From Alkalihalobacillus pseudalcaliphilus (lineage in GTDB: Bacteria; Bacillota; Bacilli; Bacillales; Bacillaceae_D), in contig LFJO01000005.1 of NCBI GenBank assembly GCA_001038565.1, positions 1,186,417 to 1,250,416 of the forward strand: a stretch of DNA of 64,000 nucleotides. The letters are read 5' to 3'. The notes below the pieces were generated by a model. It was not told the DNA's origin. It saw only the letters and a program-made list of their open reading frames with translations, and made no database searches. This document shows positions 8,864 to 18,569 of this stretch, piece by piece; position 1 is the stretch's first letter; each line of letters starts with the position of its first letter. A program made the translations under genes and the position numbers.

Positions 8864-10135
8864 TTAAAAATTTTCATTCTCCACATCCATGAGTAATTCA
8901 CGCAAATCCTCTCTACTCGGCACTAATTCAAGTAGCTTGTGCAAATAAGGAGTCGCCTTTTTTCGTTCACCATTTTCAAATAAAAATTGAATAAAATCCT
9001 CAAGGAAATCAGGATCTTCCTGAAAATGACTAATCACTTCTTGATAGTTCTGGTTGGCAAGCTCAAATTGTTCCTCTTGATGAAAAGCATTGGCTTTATA
9101 CCAAGTTAATAAAGGGTCACCACCTTCACCCAAATCATCAATATGATCTAGTAATTCTAATAGTTCCTCATATTGTTGCTCACTCTTTAAGTAAGCCGCT
9201 AACGTTTGGGTAGCTTCTAAATTACTTGGATTTATAGCGATTGCTTGTCGTAAGTAATCAATACCTTGCTGTGGGTCTTGTTGCTTAAAGCTTAATTTAC
9301 CTGCTAATAAATATAACTGGTCGTTATAATCATCAACGGTCATCCCTGCACGTAAGGCGTCCATCGCTTCATCTAAGCGATTCTCCGCTTCAAACGCTTT
9401 CGCTAAATATGGATAAAGCGACGTAAAATCTGGATCTAGGGCTTTTAATGCTTCTAATTGCTCGATCGCTAAAACCATATCTCCAACTTGATAAGCGGTA
9501 AATCCATAACCGAACAAAGCATGAGGTTCAAAATAATCTTTTAAACCTTCTTTATAATAATGTAAGGCTTCTTCAAACTGACCTCCAGCACTATAGGCCT
9601 CGGCTAGCTTAAGCTCAATTCGAACCTCTTCCGGTAATTCACTTTTTTGATGAAGAGCCTTCTTTAAATAAGGGATACTTTTTTGATAATCACCACGCCC
9701 TAAATAAAAATCACCTAAACCAAAAGAGACAATAACTTCTTCAGGTGCTTGTTTAGCAGCCATTAATAGCTTTTGCTCTGCAACCTCATCTAAGGCCTGC
9801 ATTTGGTAAAGATCGGCTAGTAATAATTGTGCTTGTAAAAAGATTGGATCGTGATCTTTAATTTCTAATAAGAGTTCTATCGCTTCATCTTCTTCATCTA
9901 AATCAATGAGAATTTCAGCAAGTTGGATCAAAACAGCTCCTTCATCAGGATACAGCACCATTAGTTCCTCAAGAATTTCTTTCGCTTCCTTTAAATGACC
10001 TAATTCATAATAGATCTCAGCTATTGAGTATAATTGGTCATGTGTAGCTTTTTCTTTGGCTAATTTTAACTTCTGTAAGCCTTCCTCTACCTGACCTTCT
10101 TCAATTTTTTGCAAAACCACTTCAATTTCTTTCAT
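8864..10135 (-). CDS. ypiA: Tetratricopeptide repeat protein YpiA
   Basis: This acidic protein of about 423 residues is built almost entirely of TPR units of about 34 residues (for example LYSIAEIYYELGHLKEAKEIL, and DPDFTSLYPYLAKAFEAEN), about eleven repeats in all. There is no signal peptide, membrane segment or enzyme domain, so it is likely a protein-binding scaffold. The start lies among adjacent ATGs at 10138 and 10135; a GGGGG stretch fits the latter better. It is ypiA by order and architecture. Confidence 0.85.
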   Translation of the reverse strand: MKEIEVVLQKIEEGQVEEGLQKLKLAKEKATHDQLYSIAEIYYELGHLKEAKEILEELMVLYPDEGAVLIQLAEILIDLDEEDEAIELLLEIKDHDPIFLQAQLLLADLYQMQALDEVAEQKLLMAAKQAPEEVIVSFGLGDFYLGRGDYQKSIPYLKKALHQKSELPEEVRIELKLAEAYSAGGQFEEALHYYKEGLKDYFEPHALFGYGFTAYQVGDMVLAIEQLEALKALDPDFTSLYPYLAKAFEAENRLDEAMDALRAGMTVDDYNDQLYLLAGKLSFKQQDPQQGIDYLRQAIAINPSNLEATQTLAAYLKSEQQYEELLELLDHIDDLGEGGDPLLTWYKANAFHQEEQFELANQNYQEVISHFQEDPDFLEDFIQFLFENGERKKATPYLHKLLELVPSREDLRELLMDVENENF

Positions 10136-10160
10136 CATAACCCCCAACTTGCGGCTAAAG

Positions 10161-11051
10161 CTAATAGACGATACCCATCGCTAATAAACGTCCTGGCATC
10201 TTGATGTCAATCAAACGTCCATATCCTAGCTTGCCACCATCTTGCTCATTGATTTTAATTATTTGTCCCCTAAGTACAACGATACATGGATGTCTATAAT
10301 CATAATCGAGATTATCATTCGCATCAACTAATTGAGATTGATTCTCTGAAAATAGTAAATAGTCTAGGTCGCTACCAACCATAAGTGTGCCTTTAATCGG
10401 ATATAATCCTACTTTTTGCAATAGCTCCTTAGGCCACGGTTTTCCTTCTTTAATAAAGGAATGCCATGATATTTTATAATCAGACATTGCTTGTTTCCAT
10501 GCAGTTCTCTGCTCTTGTATTTCACTTTCATTACCAGAAGAGAAATAGGGCAATAGCACTGTTCGATACTCTCTTTGAACTTGTGCTATATACATCCACG
10601 CCATGTCCGCAGGCTTGTCCCCTTGTTTAATCTCGATTTTGAGAGCAGGTATTTTATATTTTTTGCATGCTAATAAAACAGATGGTCGCAACAATCTTAA
10701 TGGTATTTCTAAGCCAATGACATAATCGACCCTACTCGAATACATCTTCTTTTTGGTTGTATCGTATACGTCTTGAATCTTTGATTCGTATGCGACTTGA
10801 GGAAATAAAACGGCAGTTGTACATCCTTTTTTAATCAAATGGCTTTGGTCATTGTGAGTGTTTTCGTCTAGGGTGTGATGTTCACTCATTACTCGGCCTA
10901 CCTCTAGCGTAAATCCGCTCATATCCATTCGACGCTTATTCCAATGGGCAAATTGATTTTGGACAAATGTCACTTTGCCTTCATTTACTAAGTAGACTCT
11001 CTGGATGAAGTGTCCTTCTCTCATTTCATTTACGCGGTCAATTAAGTACAT
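10161..11051 (-). CDS. Amidohydrolase-like protein without metal ligands, function unknown
   Basis: I cannot name this 296-residue protein. Several short stretches resemble the dihydroorotase/hydantoinase group: KKGCTTAVLFPQ near residue 74 (compare GxTTVxxMPN), IPALKIEI near 138, and the C-terminal composite-domain pattern IKGTLMVGSDLDYLLF (about 225-240) with VVLRGQIIKI. The HxH motif and the later His and Asp that bind metal in active members are not visible, so it is probably non-catalytic or a diverged family. It lies 25 bp upstream of ypiA and may be cotranscribed with it. Confidence 0.75.
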   Translation of the reverse strand: MYLIDRVNEMREGHFIQRVYLVNEGKVTFVQNQFAHWNKRRMDMSGFTLEVGRVMSEHHTLDENTHNDQSHLIKKGCTTAVLFPQVAYESKIQDVYDTTKKKMYSSRVDYVIGLEIPLRLLRPSVLLACKKYKIPALKIEIKQGDKPADMAWMYIAQVQREYRTVLLPYFSSGNESEIQEQRTAWKQAMSDYKISWHSFIKEGKPWPKELLQKVGLYPIKGTLMVGSDLDYLLFSENQSQLVDANDNLDYDYRHPCIVVLRGQIIKINEQDGGKLGYGRLIDIKMPGRLLAMGIVY

Positions 11052-11117
11052 GATACGATGCCTCCTAGCGAATCTTTTATAGACAAGCTATGCAATCGCT
11101 ATGAAAAAAAGAACGAA

Positions 11118-11206
11118 GATGAGGGTTGGACGTATACGGAGCATGATTTTCGGTAGCGTTGATTAACGATCGGAACATGAGCTTTAACCAACTTTCATAC
11201 AAAACA
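11118..11206 (-). repeat. Dispersed repeat family C, partial copy 4
   Basis: Read on the minus strand this begins TTTTGTATGAAAGTTGGTTAAAGCTCATGT, shared almost exactly with 26202, then CGCTACCGAAAATCATGCTCCG, shared with 25228-25375 and 26745-26885. It lacks the covarying hairpin. It occupies the left half of the 430-bp gap that also holds the predicted small RNA. Confidence 0.7.
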
Positions 11207-11266
11207 TCGGTACTTTTCCCCTTTTTCTACAACTCACAAAAAAGTGTGAATTTTTTTATCTTTTTA

Positions 11267-11294
11267 TTGACACTTCCAATGTAAGCGCTATAAT
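11267..11294 (+). promoter_or_regulatory. Strong SigA-type promoter with overlapping cre-like site
   Basis: TTGACA (11267-11272) and TATAAT (11289-11294) are both perfect, with a 16-nt spacer. TGTAAGCGCTATAA (11280-11293), overlapping the spacer and -10, matches the CcpA operator consensus at 13 of 14 positions. If CcpA binds, it should repress. Confidence 0.75.
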
Positions 11295-11300
11295 AAAGTT

Positions 11301-11414
11301 AAGCGTATGGTTTCTCTCCACTCCTATCCATACAATATATCTGTTTAGCTTAATGCTAAAGCCTAATTTGAAAACGCTTACGAAAGGCGTTTTGACAAAT
11401 TAGGTTCTTTTTTT
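11301..11414 (+). ncRNA. Predicted CU-rich small regulatory RNA
   Basis: This transcript of about 114 nt is defined by the promoter at 11267-11294 and a plus-strand terminator. Hairpin 1: GTATGG (11305-11310) pairs with CCATAC (11328-11333) around a 17-nt CU-rich loop containing CTCTCC and CTCCT, which are complementary to Shine-Dalgarno sequences. Hairpin 2: TTTAGC/GCTAAA (11344-11360). Hairpin 3 is the terminator, 11362-11404 plus a T run. No sizeable reading frame is present. The design is that of a trans-acting sRNA that blocks ribosome sites. I cannot match it to a named family. Confidence 0.65.
11362..11414 (+). terminator. Terminator of the small RNA
   Basis: CCTAATTTG (11362-11370) pairs with CAAATTAGG (11396-11404), and AAAACGC (11371-11377) with GCGTTTT (11387-11393). 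TTCTTTTTTT follows on the plus strand only. The 5' arm contains a second cre-like stretch, TGAAAACGCTTACG (11369-11382). Confidence 0.85.
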
Positions 11415-11441
11415 GCTTATTTTTTTGACCGGTCATTCAAG

Positions 11442-11470
11442 AAAAAGCTAAGTTCAGTAGAACTTAGCTT
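11442..11470 (-). terminator. Terminator of the aro/trp supraoperon after aroA
   Basis: AAGCTAAGTTC and GAACTTAGCTT (11445-11470) form an 11-bp perfect stem with an AGTA loop and TTTTTC on the minus strand. It stands tail to tail with the small RNA terminator. Confidence 0.88.
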
Positions 11471-11481
11471 TCACCTATTGA

Positions 11482-12774
11482 TTACACGTTTATTAATGTT
11501 TCAATATGTTCAAAGAAAGTTGGGTAGGAAACCGCAATCGCTTTACTATCTTGGATCACGACTTCTTGCTCCGCAATTAATCCAGCTACCGCCATGGCCA
11601 TCCCGATTCGATGGTCACCAAAACTATCAACGGTTCCACCTTTTAGAGTCGACTTTCCCGTTATAATCATTCCATCTTCTGTTGCTTCAATCGTTGCTCC
11701 GAGTTTTGAAAGTTCACTCACAACCGTATCTATACGATTCGTTTCTTTGACCTTTAATTCTTCAGCGTCTTTAATGATCGTTTGTCCTTCTGCTTGTGTA
11801 GCCAATACAGCAATGACTGGAATCTCATCGATTAAACGAGGAATGAGGTCCCCTTCAATAACGGTACCTTTTAATTGTGATGTTTCAATCGTGATATCTG
11901 CAACAGGTTCAGAACCAACCATCCGCTGATTAGCAATCGATACGCGAGCACCCATAGCTTCTAATACTTCCATAATCCCTGCACGAGTTGGGTTTAGGCC
12001 CACCTGAAGTAATGTACATGTACTTTCGGGAACAATCGCTCCTGCAACAAGGAAAAAGGCAGCAGAGGATATGTCACCTGGCACTTCAATATGTTGCCCC
12101 GTTAAAGTCTGTCCACCTTCGATAGATATGGATTTACCTTCACGTTGAATGCTAACACCGAACGTTTCTAGCATTCTTTCTGTATGATCTCTCGTTAAAC
12201 GTGGCTCCGTAACAGTCGTAACCCCTTCACTTTGCAATCCCGCAAGTAACAAAGCCGATTTCACTTGGGCACTCGCAACAGGTAAAGTATAGGTAATGGC
12301 CTTTGTCGCACCACCACGAATGGACAAAGGTGTATAATTCCCATTCCCACGTCCGTCAATTTGTGCTCCAAAACTTTTTAACGGCTCTGTAACTCGGGCC
12401 ATCGGTCGTTTAGCGATTGAATCATCACCGATTATCACAGAGTGAAAAGGCCTGGCCGCTAATATACCTAACATCAATCGAGTCGTTGTCCCTGAATTTC
12501 CGACGTCTAAAATATCAATAGGTTCTTTGAGACCATCCAAACCAACACCTTGGATTTCCACATTCTCGCCATCTTGCTTAATTTCGACGCCTAGTTTTCG
12601 GAAACAACGAATGGTACTCAAGCAATCCTCACCTGGTAAAAAGCCACTTACAGTCGTTTTTCCTTTGGCTATAGCACCAAACATGACCGCTCGATGTGAA
12701 ATTGATTTATCTCCTGGTATTTTAATCTGTCCACTGAGTCCAGTTTTGACTTTTGTAATCGTTGCAATGGTCAC
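11482..12774 (-). CDS. aroA: 3-phosphoshikimate 1-carboxyvinyltransferase (EPSP synthase)
   Basis: This 430-residue enzyme joins shikimate 3-phosphate and PEP in the sixth shikimate step. Diagnostic stretches are [12 protein letters not shown] (residues 19-30), [10 protein letters not shown] (about 92-101), [12 protein letters not shown] and KETNRI near 342. The start is GTG 12774, 7 nt after GGGGAG. It is last in the supraoperon, called aroE in older B. subtilis naming. Its product is used by aroC at the other end of the cluster. Confidence 0.97.
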   Translation of the reverse strand: MTIATITKVKTGLSGQIKIPGDKSISHRAVMFGAIAKGKTTVSGFLPGEDCLSTIRCFRKLGVEIKQDGENVEIQGVGLDGLKEPIDILDVGNSGTTTRLMLGILAARPFHSVIIGDDSIAKRPMARVTEPLKSFGAQIDGRGNGNYTPLSIRGGATKAITYTLPVASAQVKSALLLAGLQSEGVTTVTEPRLTRDHTERMLETFGVSIQREGKSISIEGGQTLTGQHIEVPGDISSAAFFLVAGAIVPESTCTLLQVGLNPTRAGIMEVLEAMGARVSIANQRMVGSEPVADITIETSQLKGTVIEGDLIPRLIDEIPVIAVLATQAEGQTIIKDAEELKVKETNRIDTVVSELSKLGATIEATEDGMIITGKSTLKGGTVDSFGDHRIGMAMAVAGLIAEQEVVIQDSKAIAVSYPTFFEHIETLINV

Positions 12775-12792
12775 ATCCTAGCTCCCCTTTCT

Positions 12793-13890
12793 CTATAAGA
12801 TCGAAGTCTCATATAATGAACGCTCTAAATAACTTCTTGCTAACTCTCGATCATCCTCCGAACGGAAACTCAATCGTAAAACACCCATAATATCTTCTCG
12901 TGTTTCAAGAATCCTTATATTCGTTATACTAATTTGATGATCGGCTAAAATACTCGTGACATCCGATATCACACCCGGATGGTCAGGAACATCAACAAAT
13001 AGATCGTAAAAAGCTGGAATGGCTCCTTTTTCTCGGACTGGCATATCGTCACGAAATCTTTTAGCGTCATCAAAATAGTGAAAGATCGCTTGGGCATCCT
13101 TATCCTCTAACAATTTTTTTACATGTTGCATCTCTTCCATCCACTCAGACAACTGCTGTAATAAAATAACTTTATTATGCAACAGGATATCCCGCCACAT
13201 AACCGGCGATGCCGATGCGATCCGCGTGATATCTCGGAACCCACCAGCAGCAAGCCGTGATAACATCGGCTCTGCTTCATTTTTCTTCGCCATTTCTCGA
13301 ACAAGACTTGTTGCAATAATATGAGGTAGATGACTAACAGCCCCTGCTACACGATCATGTTCCTCAGGTAACATCGTTATGAATTTGGCTTTTGTTCCTT
13401 TTAGCCAATTTTGTAATTGAATCATTGTTCGTTGTTGGATATGTGCCGATGGTGTCAAAATATAAAAAGCATTTTCAAAAAGGTGAGCCTTTGCTGCTTG
13501 TACCCCTGATTTATGAGAGCCTGCCATCGGATGACCACCAATAAAGTGAATCCCTTTTTTGACTAATTTGGCTGCTTCTTTAATAATACTACTCTTTGTA
13601 CTTCCTACATCGGTGATAATGACACCTTCTTTAAAGGTATAAGACTGCATCTCTTCAAATATGGCTATCGTATTTGAGACTGGTGTTGCCAACACAATTA
13701 AATCTGCTTTACGCACACCCTCCTCAATGGTCGCTACACTTTCATCAATCACTTTAAGCGCTCTAGCTACTTTCACCTGTTCAGTAGCAATATCATAACC
13801 AATCACTTGACAGTCGTGTTCTTTCTTAATAGCTAGAGCAATTGAACCACCAATTAACCCTAAACCAATAATAAAAACTTGATTTTTCAT
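12793..13890 (-). CDS. tyrA: Prephenate dehydrogenase with ACT domain
   Basis: This 365-residue protein oxidatively decarboxylates prephenate to 4-hydroxyphenylpyruvate. A Rossmann fold opens the protein (GLGLIGGSIA, residues 8-17). The catalytic-domain motifs GGHPMAGSHKSG and HDRVAGAVSHLPH are present. The last 75 residues (from about VDVPDHPGVI) form an ACT regulatory domain, so tyrosine feedback is likely. ATG 13890 follows GGAGGGAG, so the longer in-frame extension is not used. Confidence 0.96.
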   Translation of the reverse strand: MKNQVFIIGLGLIGGSIALAIKKEHDCQVIGYDIATEQVKVARALKVIDESVATIEEGVRKADLIVLATPVSNTIAIFEEMQSYTFKEGVIITDVGSTKSSIIKEAAKLVKKGIHFIGGHPMAGSHKSGVQAAKAHLFENAFYILTPSAHIQQRTMIQLQNWLKGTKAKFITMLPEEHDRVAGAVSHLPHIIATSLVREMAKKNEAEPMLSRLAAGGFRDITRIASASPVMWRDILLHNKVILLQQLSEWMEEMQHVKKLLEDKDAQAIFHYFDDAKRFRDDMPVREKGAIPAFYDLFVDVPDHPGVISDVTSILADHQISITNIRILETREDIMGVLRLSFRSEDDRELARSYLERSLYETSIL

Positions 13891-13936
13891 GCTTCTCCCT
13901 CCACTAACAGTAAAACCTCTCTCTATGAACAAAAGA

Positions 13937-13976
13937 GAAAACGACTTCATCTCAAAACAGGATGAAAGACGTTTTC
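13937..13976 (-). other. Long imperfect hairpin between hisC and tyrA
   Basis: GAAAACG pairs with CGTTTTC and CTTCATC with GATGAAAG around a 9-nt loop (13937-13976). The T tract after it on the minus strand is poor (TCTCTTTTG). It may be a weak terminator or a processing or stability element inside the supraoperon. Confidence 0.45.
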
Positions 13977-14013
13977 ATCAAGATAAACATGGCTCCTACT
14001 TACTGTCTATTCT

Positions 14014-15123
14014 CTAGTCCGTTAACACAGGAACTGACATCGATTGCAGCATCTTTTCTAACGCTTGTATGAGAAGGATATTTTCCTCTTCTGTTCCAAT
14101 CGTAATACGAGCATAGGTTGGATACCCTAACGCTTCACCTGAGCGCACAATAATGCCTTCTTTTAACAAATAATGAAAAACATCATTTCCTTTTCGTTGA
14201 AAATCTATCAATAAAAAGTTCGTTTCAGATGGAAAATACGTTAATTGATGTTTTTGACAGAATGACTCCATTTTCTTCATTTCTACTTGATTTTTTTGGA
14301 CACAATTAGTAATAAACGCTTGATCATCTAATGCGTTAAGTGCCGCAATATGAGCCAATGACGTATTATTAAATGGGGGCCTTACCGGATCGATCGAACG
14401 GATAAAGTTTGCATTCCCCACTCCATAACCAATTCGTAATGAAGCAAGCCCATATGCTTTTGAAAATGTTCTTAGAACGACAAGATTAGGATAATCCACA
14501 AGAAGTGGAATCGTTTCGGGATAATCATTCGCATCGACATATTCATAATAAGCCTCATCTGAAACGACGAGTACATGCTCTGGCACCTGGGCTAGGAAAC
14601 GCGTAAAAGCCGTTTCATTCACATAAGTACCTGTTGGATTATTCGGATTACACACCCAAACTATTTTTGTTTTTTCATCGATAGCAGCAAGCATGGCCTC
14701 TAAATCATGAACGCCGTTAACAAGAGCTACTTCCTTAACTTTAGCCCCTTCAATGGTCGCATTTAATTTATATTGTGAAAATGTCGGATCTGCCGTAACC
14801 ATATTATCTTCTGACGTTAGCAATGCACGACATAAAAATTGAATAACTTCATCTGAACCATTGCCAAAAATAAGCTGCTCCTCTTGCACATTCAAAAAGT
14901 TGGCTACTTTTTCACGAAGTAGAGCGGCATACCCATCAGGATAAATAGAAAGTGCTGTCAATGATTGTTGCAAAGCGGCTGTAACATGCGTGGAAGCTCC
15001 GTATGGATTCTCATTCGATGCTAATTTAATAACGCGTTCTAAGCCTAATTCTTTTTTTACTTCCTCCATCGGTTTTCCTGGTTGATAAGGAGGAAGGCTT
15101 AACAGTTGTGATTTAATATCCAT
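14014..15123 (-). CDS. hisC: Histidinol-phosphate aminotransferase
   Basis: This 369-residue PLP aminotransferase of fold type I has the cofactor lysine K222 in RTFSKAYGLASLR. SNENPYG is at 36-42, and NPNNPTG at 159-165 binds the cofactor and substrate. In B. subtilis the same enzyme also serves Tyr and Phe transamination, which explains its place between trpA and tyrA. Confidence 0.96.
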   Translation of the reverse strand: MDIKSQLLSLPPYQPGKPMEEVKKELGLERVIKLASNENPYGASTHVTAALQQSLTALSIYPDGYAALLREKVANFLNVQEEQLIFGNGSDEVIQFLCRALLTSEDNMVTADPTFSQYKLNATIEGAKVKEVALVNGVHDLEAMLAAIDEKTKIVWVCNPNNPTGTYVNETAFTRFLAQVPEHVLVVSDEAYYEYVDANDYPETIPLLVDYPNLVVLRTFSKAYGLASLRIGYGVGNANFIRSIDPVRPPFNNTSLAHIAALNALDDQAFITNCVQKNQVEMKKMESFCQKHQLTYFPSETNFLLIDFQRKGNDVFHYLLKEGIIVRSGEALGYPTYARITIGTEEENILLIQALEKMLQSMSVPVLTD

Positions 15124-15167
15124 TTTGTCTTTAGCACCTCACCTTGCGAAAGTATCTGTTTACTATG

Positions 15168-15980
15168 TTACGATGAAATGAGCGTTCTGACAAATGTTTT
15201 TATTGAATTCAATGAATCTTTTCTCAACTGTTCATTCAGAAGCTTATCTTTTTCTTGTTCAATTACAGCCACTAATGCACTTCCAACAACGACTCCGTCC
15301 ACATATTGATTCATTTGTTTCACTTGATTATGATTTGATATTCCAAAACCGACAGCTACTGGTACTGGACTTAATTGCTTCACTGTTTGCAAAAAATCAT
15401 CCAGCCTTGGATCTAACTCTTCTCGAACTCCCGTTACTCCTAATGAAGATACACAATATAAAAAGCCTTGTGCTTGTTGGGCAATTTTTTCAATCCGGGC
15501 TTTTGAAGTCGGTGCAACTAAAGAAATTAAGGAGAGTCCATTCTTTTGACACATCGTTGATAGTTCTTGACTTTCTTCAATCGGCAAATCTGGTACAAGC
15601 AAACCATCTATTTCTAACTGCTTGGCTTTTTGAACAAATTGCTCTAATCCAAACTGTAGGACTGGATTATAATAAGTAAAGATGATGACCGGAATCGTTA
15701 AACCCTTTTTTCGCATAGCGGGGACTAAATACATGGCTTTATCTAATGTCATACCAGCCTCTAGTGCCCGTTTGGAAGCCTCTTGAATCGTCGGCCCATC
15801 TGCTAATGGGTCAGAATAAGGAATACCAAGTTCAAGTAAACTAGCTCCCTCTTCTTGTAAAGCTAAAGCGATATCAATCGTTGCCTCGGCACAAGGGTCA
15901 CCTGCTGTAATAAATGGGATAAATAACTTGTTCTTTGCTTCTAATTGCGCAATTAGTCGACTTTCTACGGTTAATGGCAT
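15168..15980 (-). CDS. trpA: Tryptophan synthase alpha subunit
   Basis: This 270-residue TIM barrel releases indole from indole-glycerol phosphate. The catalytic Glu and Asp lie in LLELGIPYSDPLADGP, and GFGIS near 225 binds phosphate. The start ATG 15980 is one base after the trpB stop (TAAGATG), with GAGGTGA inside the trpB end. The longer in-frame version overlapping trpB is rejected. Confidence 0.97.
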   Translation of the reverse strand: MPLTVESRLIAQLEAKNKLFIPFITAGDPCAEATIDIALALQEEGASLLELGIPYSDPLADGPTIQEASKRALEAGMTLDKAMYLVPAMRKKGLTIPVIIFTYYNPVLQFGLEQFVQKAKQLEIDGLLVPDLPIEESQELSTMCQKNGLSLISLVAPTSKARIEKIAQQAQGFLYCVSSLGVTGVREELDPRLDDFLQTVKQLSPVPVAVGFGISNHNQVKQMNQYVDGVVVGSALVAVIEQEKDKLLNEQLRKDSLNSIKTFVRTLISS

Positions 15981-15981
15981 C

Positions 15982-17172
15982 TTATTCACCTCGCTCATAT
16001 TTCTGTAATGTATGAACATCTTTATCTCCACGACCTGATAAGCAAACTAAAATCAAATCGTCTTTATTTAATTTCTTCGCACGCTCAAATGCTTTCGCTA
16101 AAGCATGAGCACTTTCAATCGCTGGAATGATCCCTTCTTTTTCTGATAAAAACTTTAGTGCTTCTAAAGCTTGCTCATCCGTAACAGCCTCGTATTGAAC
16201 CCGGCCGCTTGTTGCTAAGTAAGCATGCTCTGGTCCTACACCAGGGTAATCTAAACCAGCTGAAATAGAATATGGCTCTTGAATTTGACCATGCTGATCT
16301 TGTAATAAAAGGGTTAAGGAGCCATGAATCACACCTGCTTTTCCTTTTGAAATCGTCGCTGCATGATGCTCGGTATTTACTCCAAGTCCTGCTGCCTCTA
16401 CTCCGATCAGACTTACCTCATCCTCTAAAAATGGGAAAAACGTTCCAATAGCATTACTACCGCCACCTACACAGGCAATGACCTCGTTAGGTAGCCTACC
16501 TTCTCTTTTTTGTATTTGTTTTTTGGCTTCATCACCAATAATTCGTTGAAAATCACGGACCATTTTCGGGTAAGGATGTGGTCCAACGACAGAACCAATC
16601 AAATAAAATGTATCCTCGGCATTCGCGACCCAGTAACGAATCGCTTCATTTGTAGCATCCTTTAAAGTCTGACTTCCAGAGGTCGCGGGTATAACCTCTG
16701 CACCGAGCAATTCCATTCGATACACATTGAGGGCTTGTCTTTCCATATCCTCGGCCCCCATAAACACCTTACATTCTAATCCAAACCTAGCAGCAATCGT
16801 AGCAGATGCCACACCATGTTGTCCTGCACCTGTTTCGGCAACGATTTTCGTCTTTCCCATTCGTTTAGCTAACAATGCCTGTCCGATTGCATTATTAAGT
16901 TTATGGGCACCTGTATGAAGTAAATCTTCTCTTTTTAAATAAACCTTGGCACCACCTAGCGCTTCTGATACATTTTTTGCGTAAGTGAGGGCTGTCGGCC
17001 TTCCTGCAAACTCATACAAATGATCCAAATATTCATCTGAAAAGAGAGAATCGTTTTGTGCCTGCTCTAAGGCAACCTCTAATTCCTCAATGACACTCAT
17101 AAGCGTTTCAGGTACATATTTACCACCAAAATCACCGAAGCGCCCCTTTTGATCTGGATATGTGCTTTTCAT
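15982..17172 (-). CDS. trpB: Tryptophan synthase beta subunit
   Basis: This 396-residue PLP enzyme condenses indole with serine. K91 in [10 protein letters not shown] carries PLP, and the phosphate loop GGGSNA lies near 227-232. Its start overlaps the trpF end by 41 bp, an unusually long overlap, and it runs to within one base of trpA. Confidence 0.97.
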   Translation of the reverse strand: MKSTYPDQKGRFGDFGGKYVPETLMSVIEELEVALEQAQNDSLFSDEYLDHLYEFAGRPTALTYAKNVSEALGGAKVYLKREDLLHTGAHKLNNAIGQALLAKRMGKTKIVAETGAGQHGVASATIAARFGLECKVFMGAEDMERQALNVYRMELLGAEVIPATSGSQTLKDATNEAIRYWVANAEDTFYLIGSVVGPHPYPKMVRDFQRIIGDEAKKQIQKREGRLPNEVIACVGGGSNAIGTFFPFLEDEVSLIGVEAAGLGVNTEHHAATISKGKAGVIHGSLTLLLQDQHGQIQEPYSISAGLDYPGVGPEHAYLATSGRVQYEAVTDEQALEALKFLSEKEGIIPAIESAHALAKAFERAKKLNKDDLILVCLSGRGDKDVHTLQKYERGE

Positions 17173-17812
17173 TTTCTCTCATCCTCTCCACTAGTTCAGC
17201 TATCAATTGTTCTGACTTGAAGCCATCTTGTTCAATTCCACTTGAAACATCAATACCATCAACATGAAATGTTAATAACTGATTGATATTCGTATTGTTA
17301 ATCCCGCCAGCGATAAAAAGTGGCACTTGTTGCTTGTTGGCCTCCTGTTGATAAAGGGGAATTTCTCCCCAATCAAATCGTTGACCCGTACCTCCCCAAG
17401 CACCTTCGTGGCGATAATCAATGATAAATGCATCAACAAGCCCAGCAAAGCTTCCCATATAGGTGAGAGCCTGCTCATTGCTATGAATCACTTTCCAGAT
17501 TGGTTGTTTCACCTTTTTACGTAATGCTTCTACATATTGGGGAGACTCTGACCCATGACACTGTACGATGTCAAAAGGTACCTCTTCCATTGTTTGTTTA
17601 ATAACATCGATTTCTTCATTGACAAATAACGCGACTAATTGTTGCTTAATTGGTTCGTCAGTATATTTTTGCAGCCACTTTGTTACTTGCTCACTCGTAA
17701 CTTTTCGTTTACTTTCAGCAAAGACAAAACCAAGATAATCCGCCTCACTCTTCATCGTATTTTCGAGATCTTGACTTGAATGATTTCCACAGAGCTTAAG
17801 TTTTGGTAACAT
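17132..17812 (-). CDS. trpF: Phosphoribosylanthranilate isomerase
   Basis: This 226-residue TIM barrel isomerises PRA to CdRP. The catalytic Cys is in KLCGNHS (residues 6-12) and the catalytic Asp in [15 protein letters not shown] (about 133). [10 protein letters not shown] binds the substrate phosphate. It overlaps trpC by 17 bp and trpB by 41 bp, so the four genes are translationally coupled. Confidence 0.95.
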   Translation of the reverse strand: MLPKLKLCGNHSSQDLENTMKSEADYLGFVFAESKRKVTSEQVTKWLQKYTDEPIKQQLVALFVNEEIDVIKQTMEEVPFDIVQCHGSESPQYVEALRKKVKQPIWKVIHSNEQALTYMGSFAGLVDAFIIDYRHEGAWGGTGQRFDWGEIPLYQQEANKQQVPLFIAGGINNTNINQLLTFHVDGIDVSSGIEQDGFKSEQLIAELVERMRENEKHISRSKGALR

Positions 17813-18569
17813 CTAGCTCACCACCAAGCAACTCATAAATCCCTTGCTCAGGACTACTTGCCCGCATGAATGTTTCACCAATTAAGATTGCTTTTGCACC
17901 TGCTAATGCAACAAAATCAATATCAGCCGCTGTGGCAATGCCACTTTCACTAACAACTAACGTATCACGTGAAATAAGTGGAATCATTTCTTTCGTTTGA
18001 GCTAGATCTGTTTTGAATGTTTTCAAGTTTCTGTTATTAATACCTAGAATCGCTGGTGTAAAACAAGCTAGTAAGATGTGTAAGTCCTCCTCAGAGTGGA
18101 CCTCCACTAGGCATTCCAACCCAAGTGAATAGCTATAGTCATAAAGCTCCTTCAATTCTTCAATTGGCAAAGTTCCAACAATTAATAAAAGGGCATCTGC
18201 TCCAATGTTTTTCGTTTCGTCTATTTGAGCAAAACTAATTATAAAATCTTTTCTCATAACAGGAATTTGGACATGCTGTTTAATTTGACTTAAATAATCT
18301 ACGGACCCTTGGAAATATGTCTGATCTGTTAAAACAGAAATCGCATCGGCACCGGCCCGCTCATACCCTAATGCAATTTGAAGTGGGTTAAAATCTTCTT
18401 TAATAATACCTTTTGAAGGGGAGGCTTTCTTTACCTCAGCAATTAACCCTATATGGCGACGACATTTATTCAAAGCTTCATATAATGAATAATGCTTCAC
18501 CTCCAACGGTTTTGGTTGAACCAGTTCAGCAATCTCTTTCTTTTTTGTAGCTAAAATTTGATTAAGCAT
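17796..18569 (-). CDS. trpC: Indole-3-glycerol phosphate synthase
   Basis: This 257-residue barrel has IAEVKKASPSKG (about 43-54), VMRKDF (about 104) and SESGIAT near 207, the signature of TrpC. It is monofunctional and not fused to TrpF. It overlaps trpD by 8 bp. Confidence 0.96.
   Translation of the reverse strand: MLNQILATKKKEIAELVQPKPLEVKHYSLYEALNKCRRHIGLIAEVKKASPSKGIIKEDFNPLQIALGYERAGADAISVLTDQTYFQGSVDYLSQIKQHVQIPVMRKDFIISFAQIDETKNIGADALLLIVGTLPIEELKELYDYSYSLGLECLVEVHSEEDLHILLACFTPAILGINNRNLKTFKTDLAQTKEMIPLISRDTLVVSESGIATAADIDFVALAGAKAILIGETFMRASSPEQGIYELLGGELDVTKT

Noticed and set aside
17132-17172. Possible frameshift or error at the 41-bp trpF/trpB overlap
   Set aside because: Both proteins keep family-typical ends and the neighbouring genes also overlap, so a true overlap is the simpler reading.
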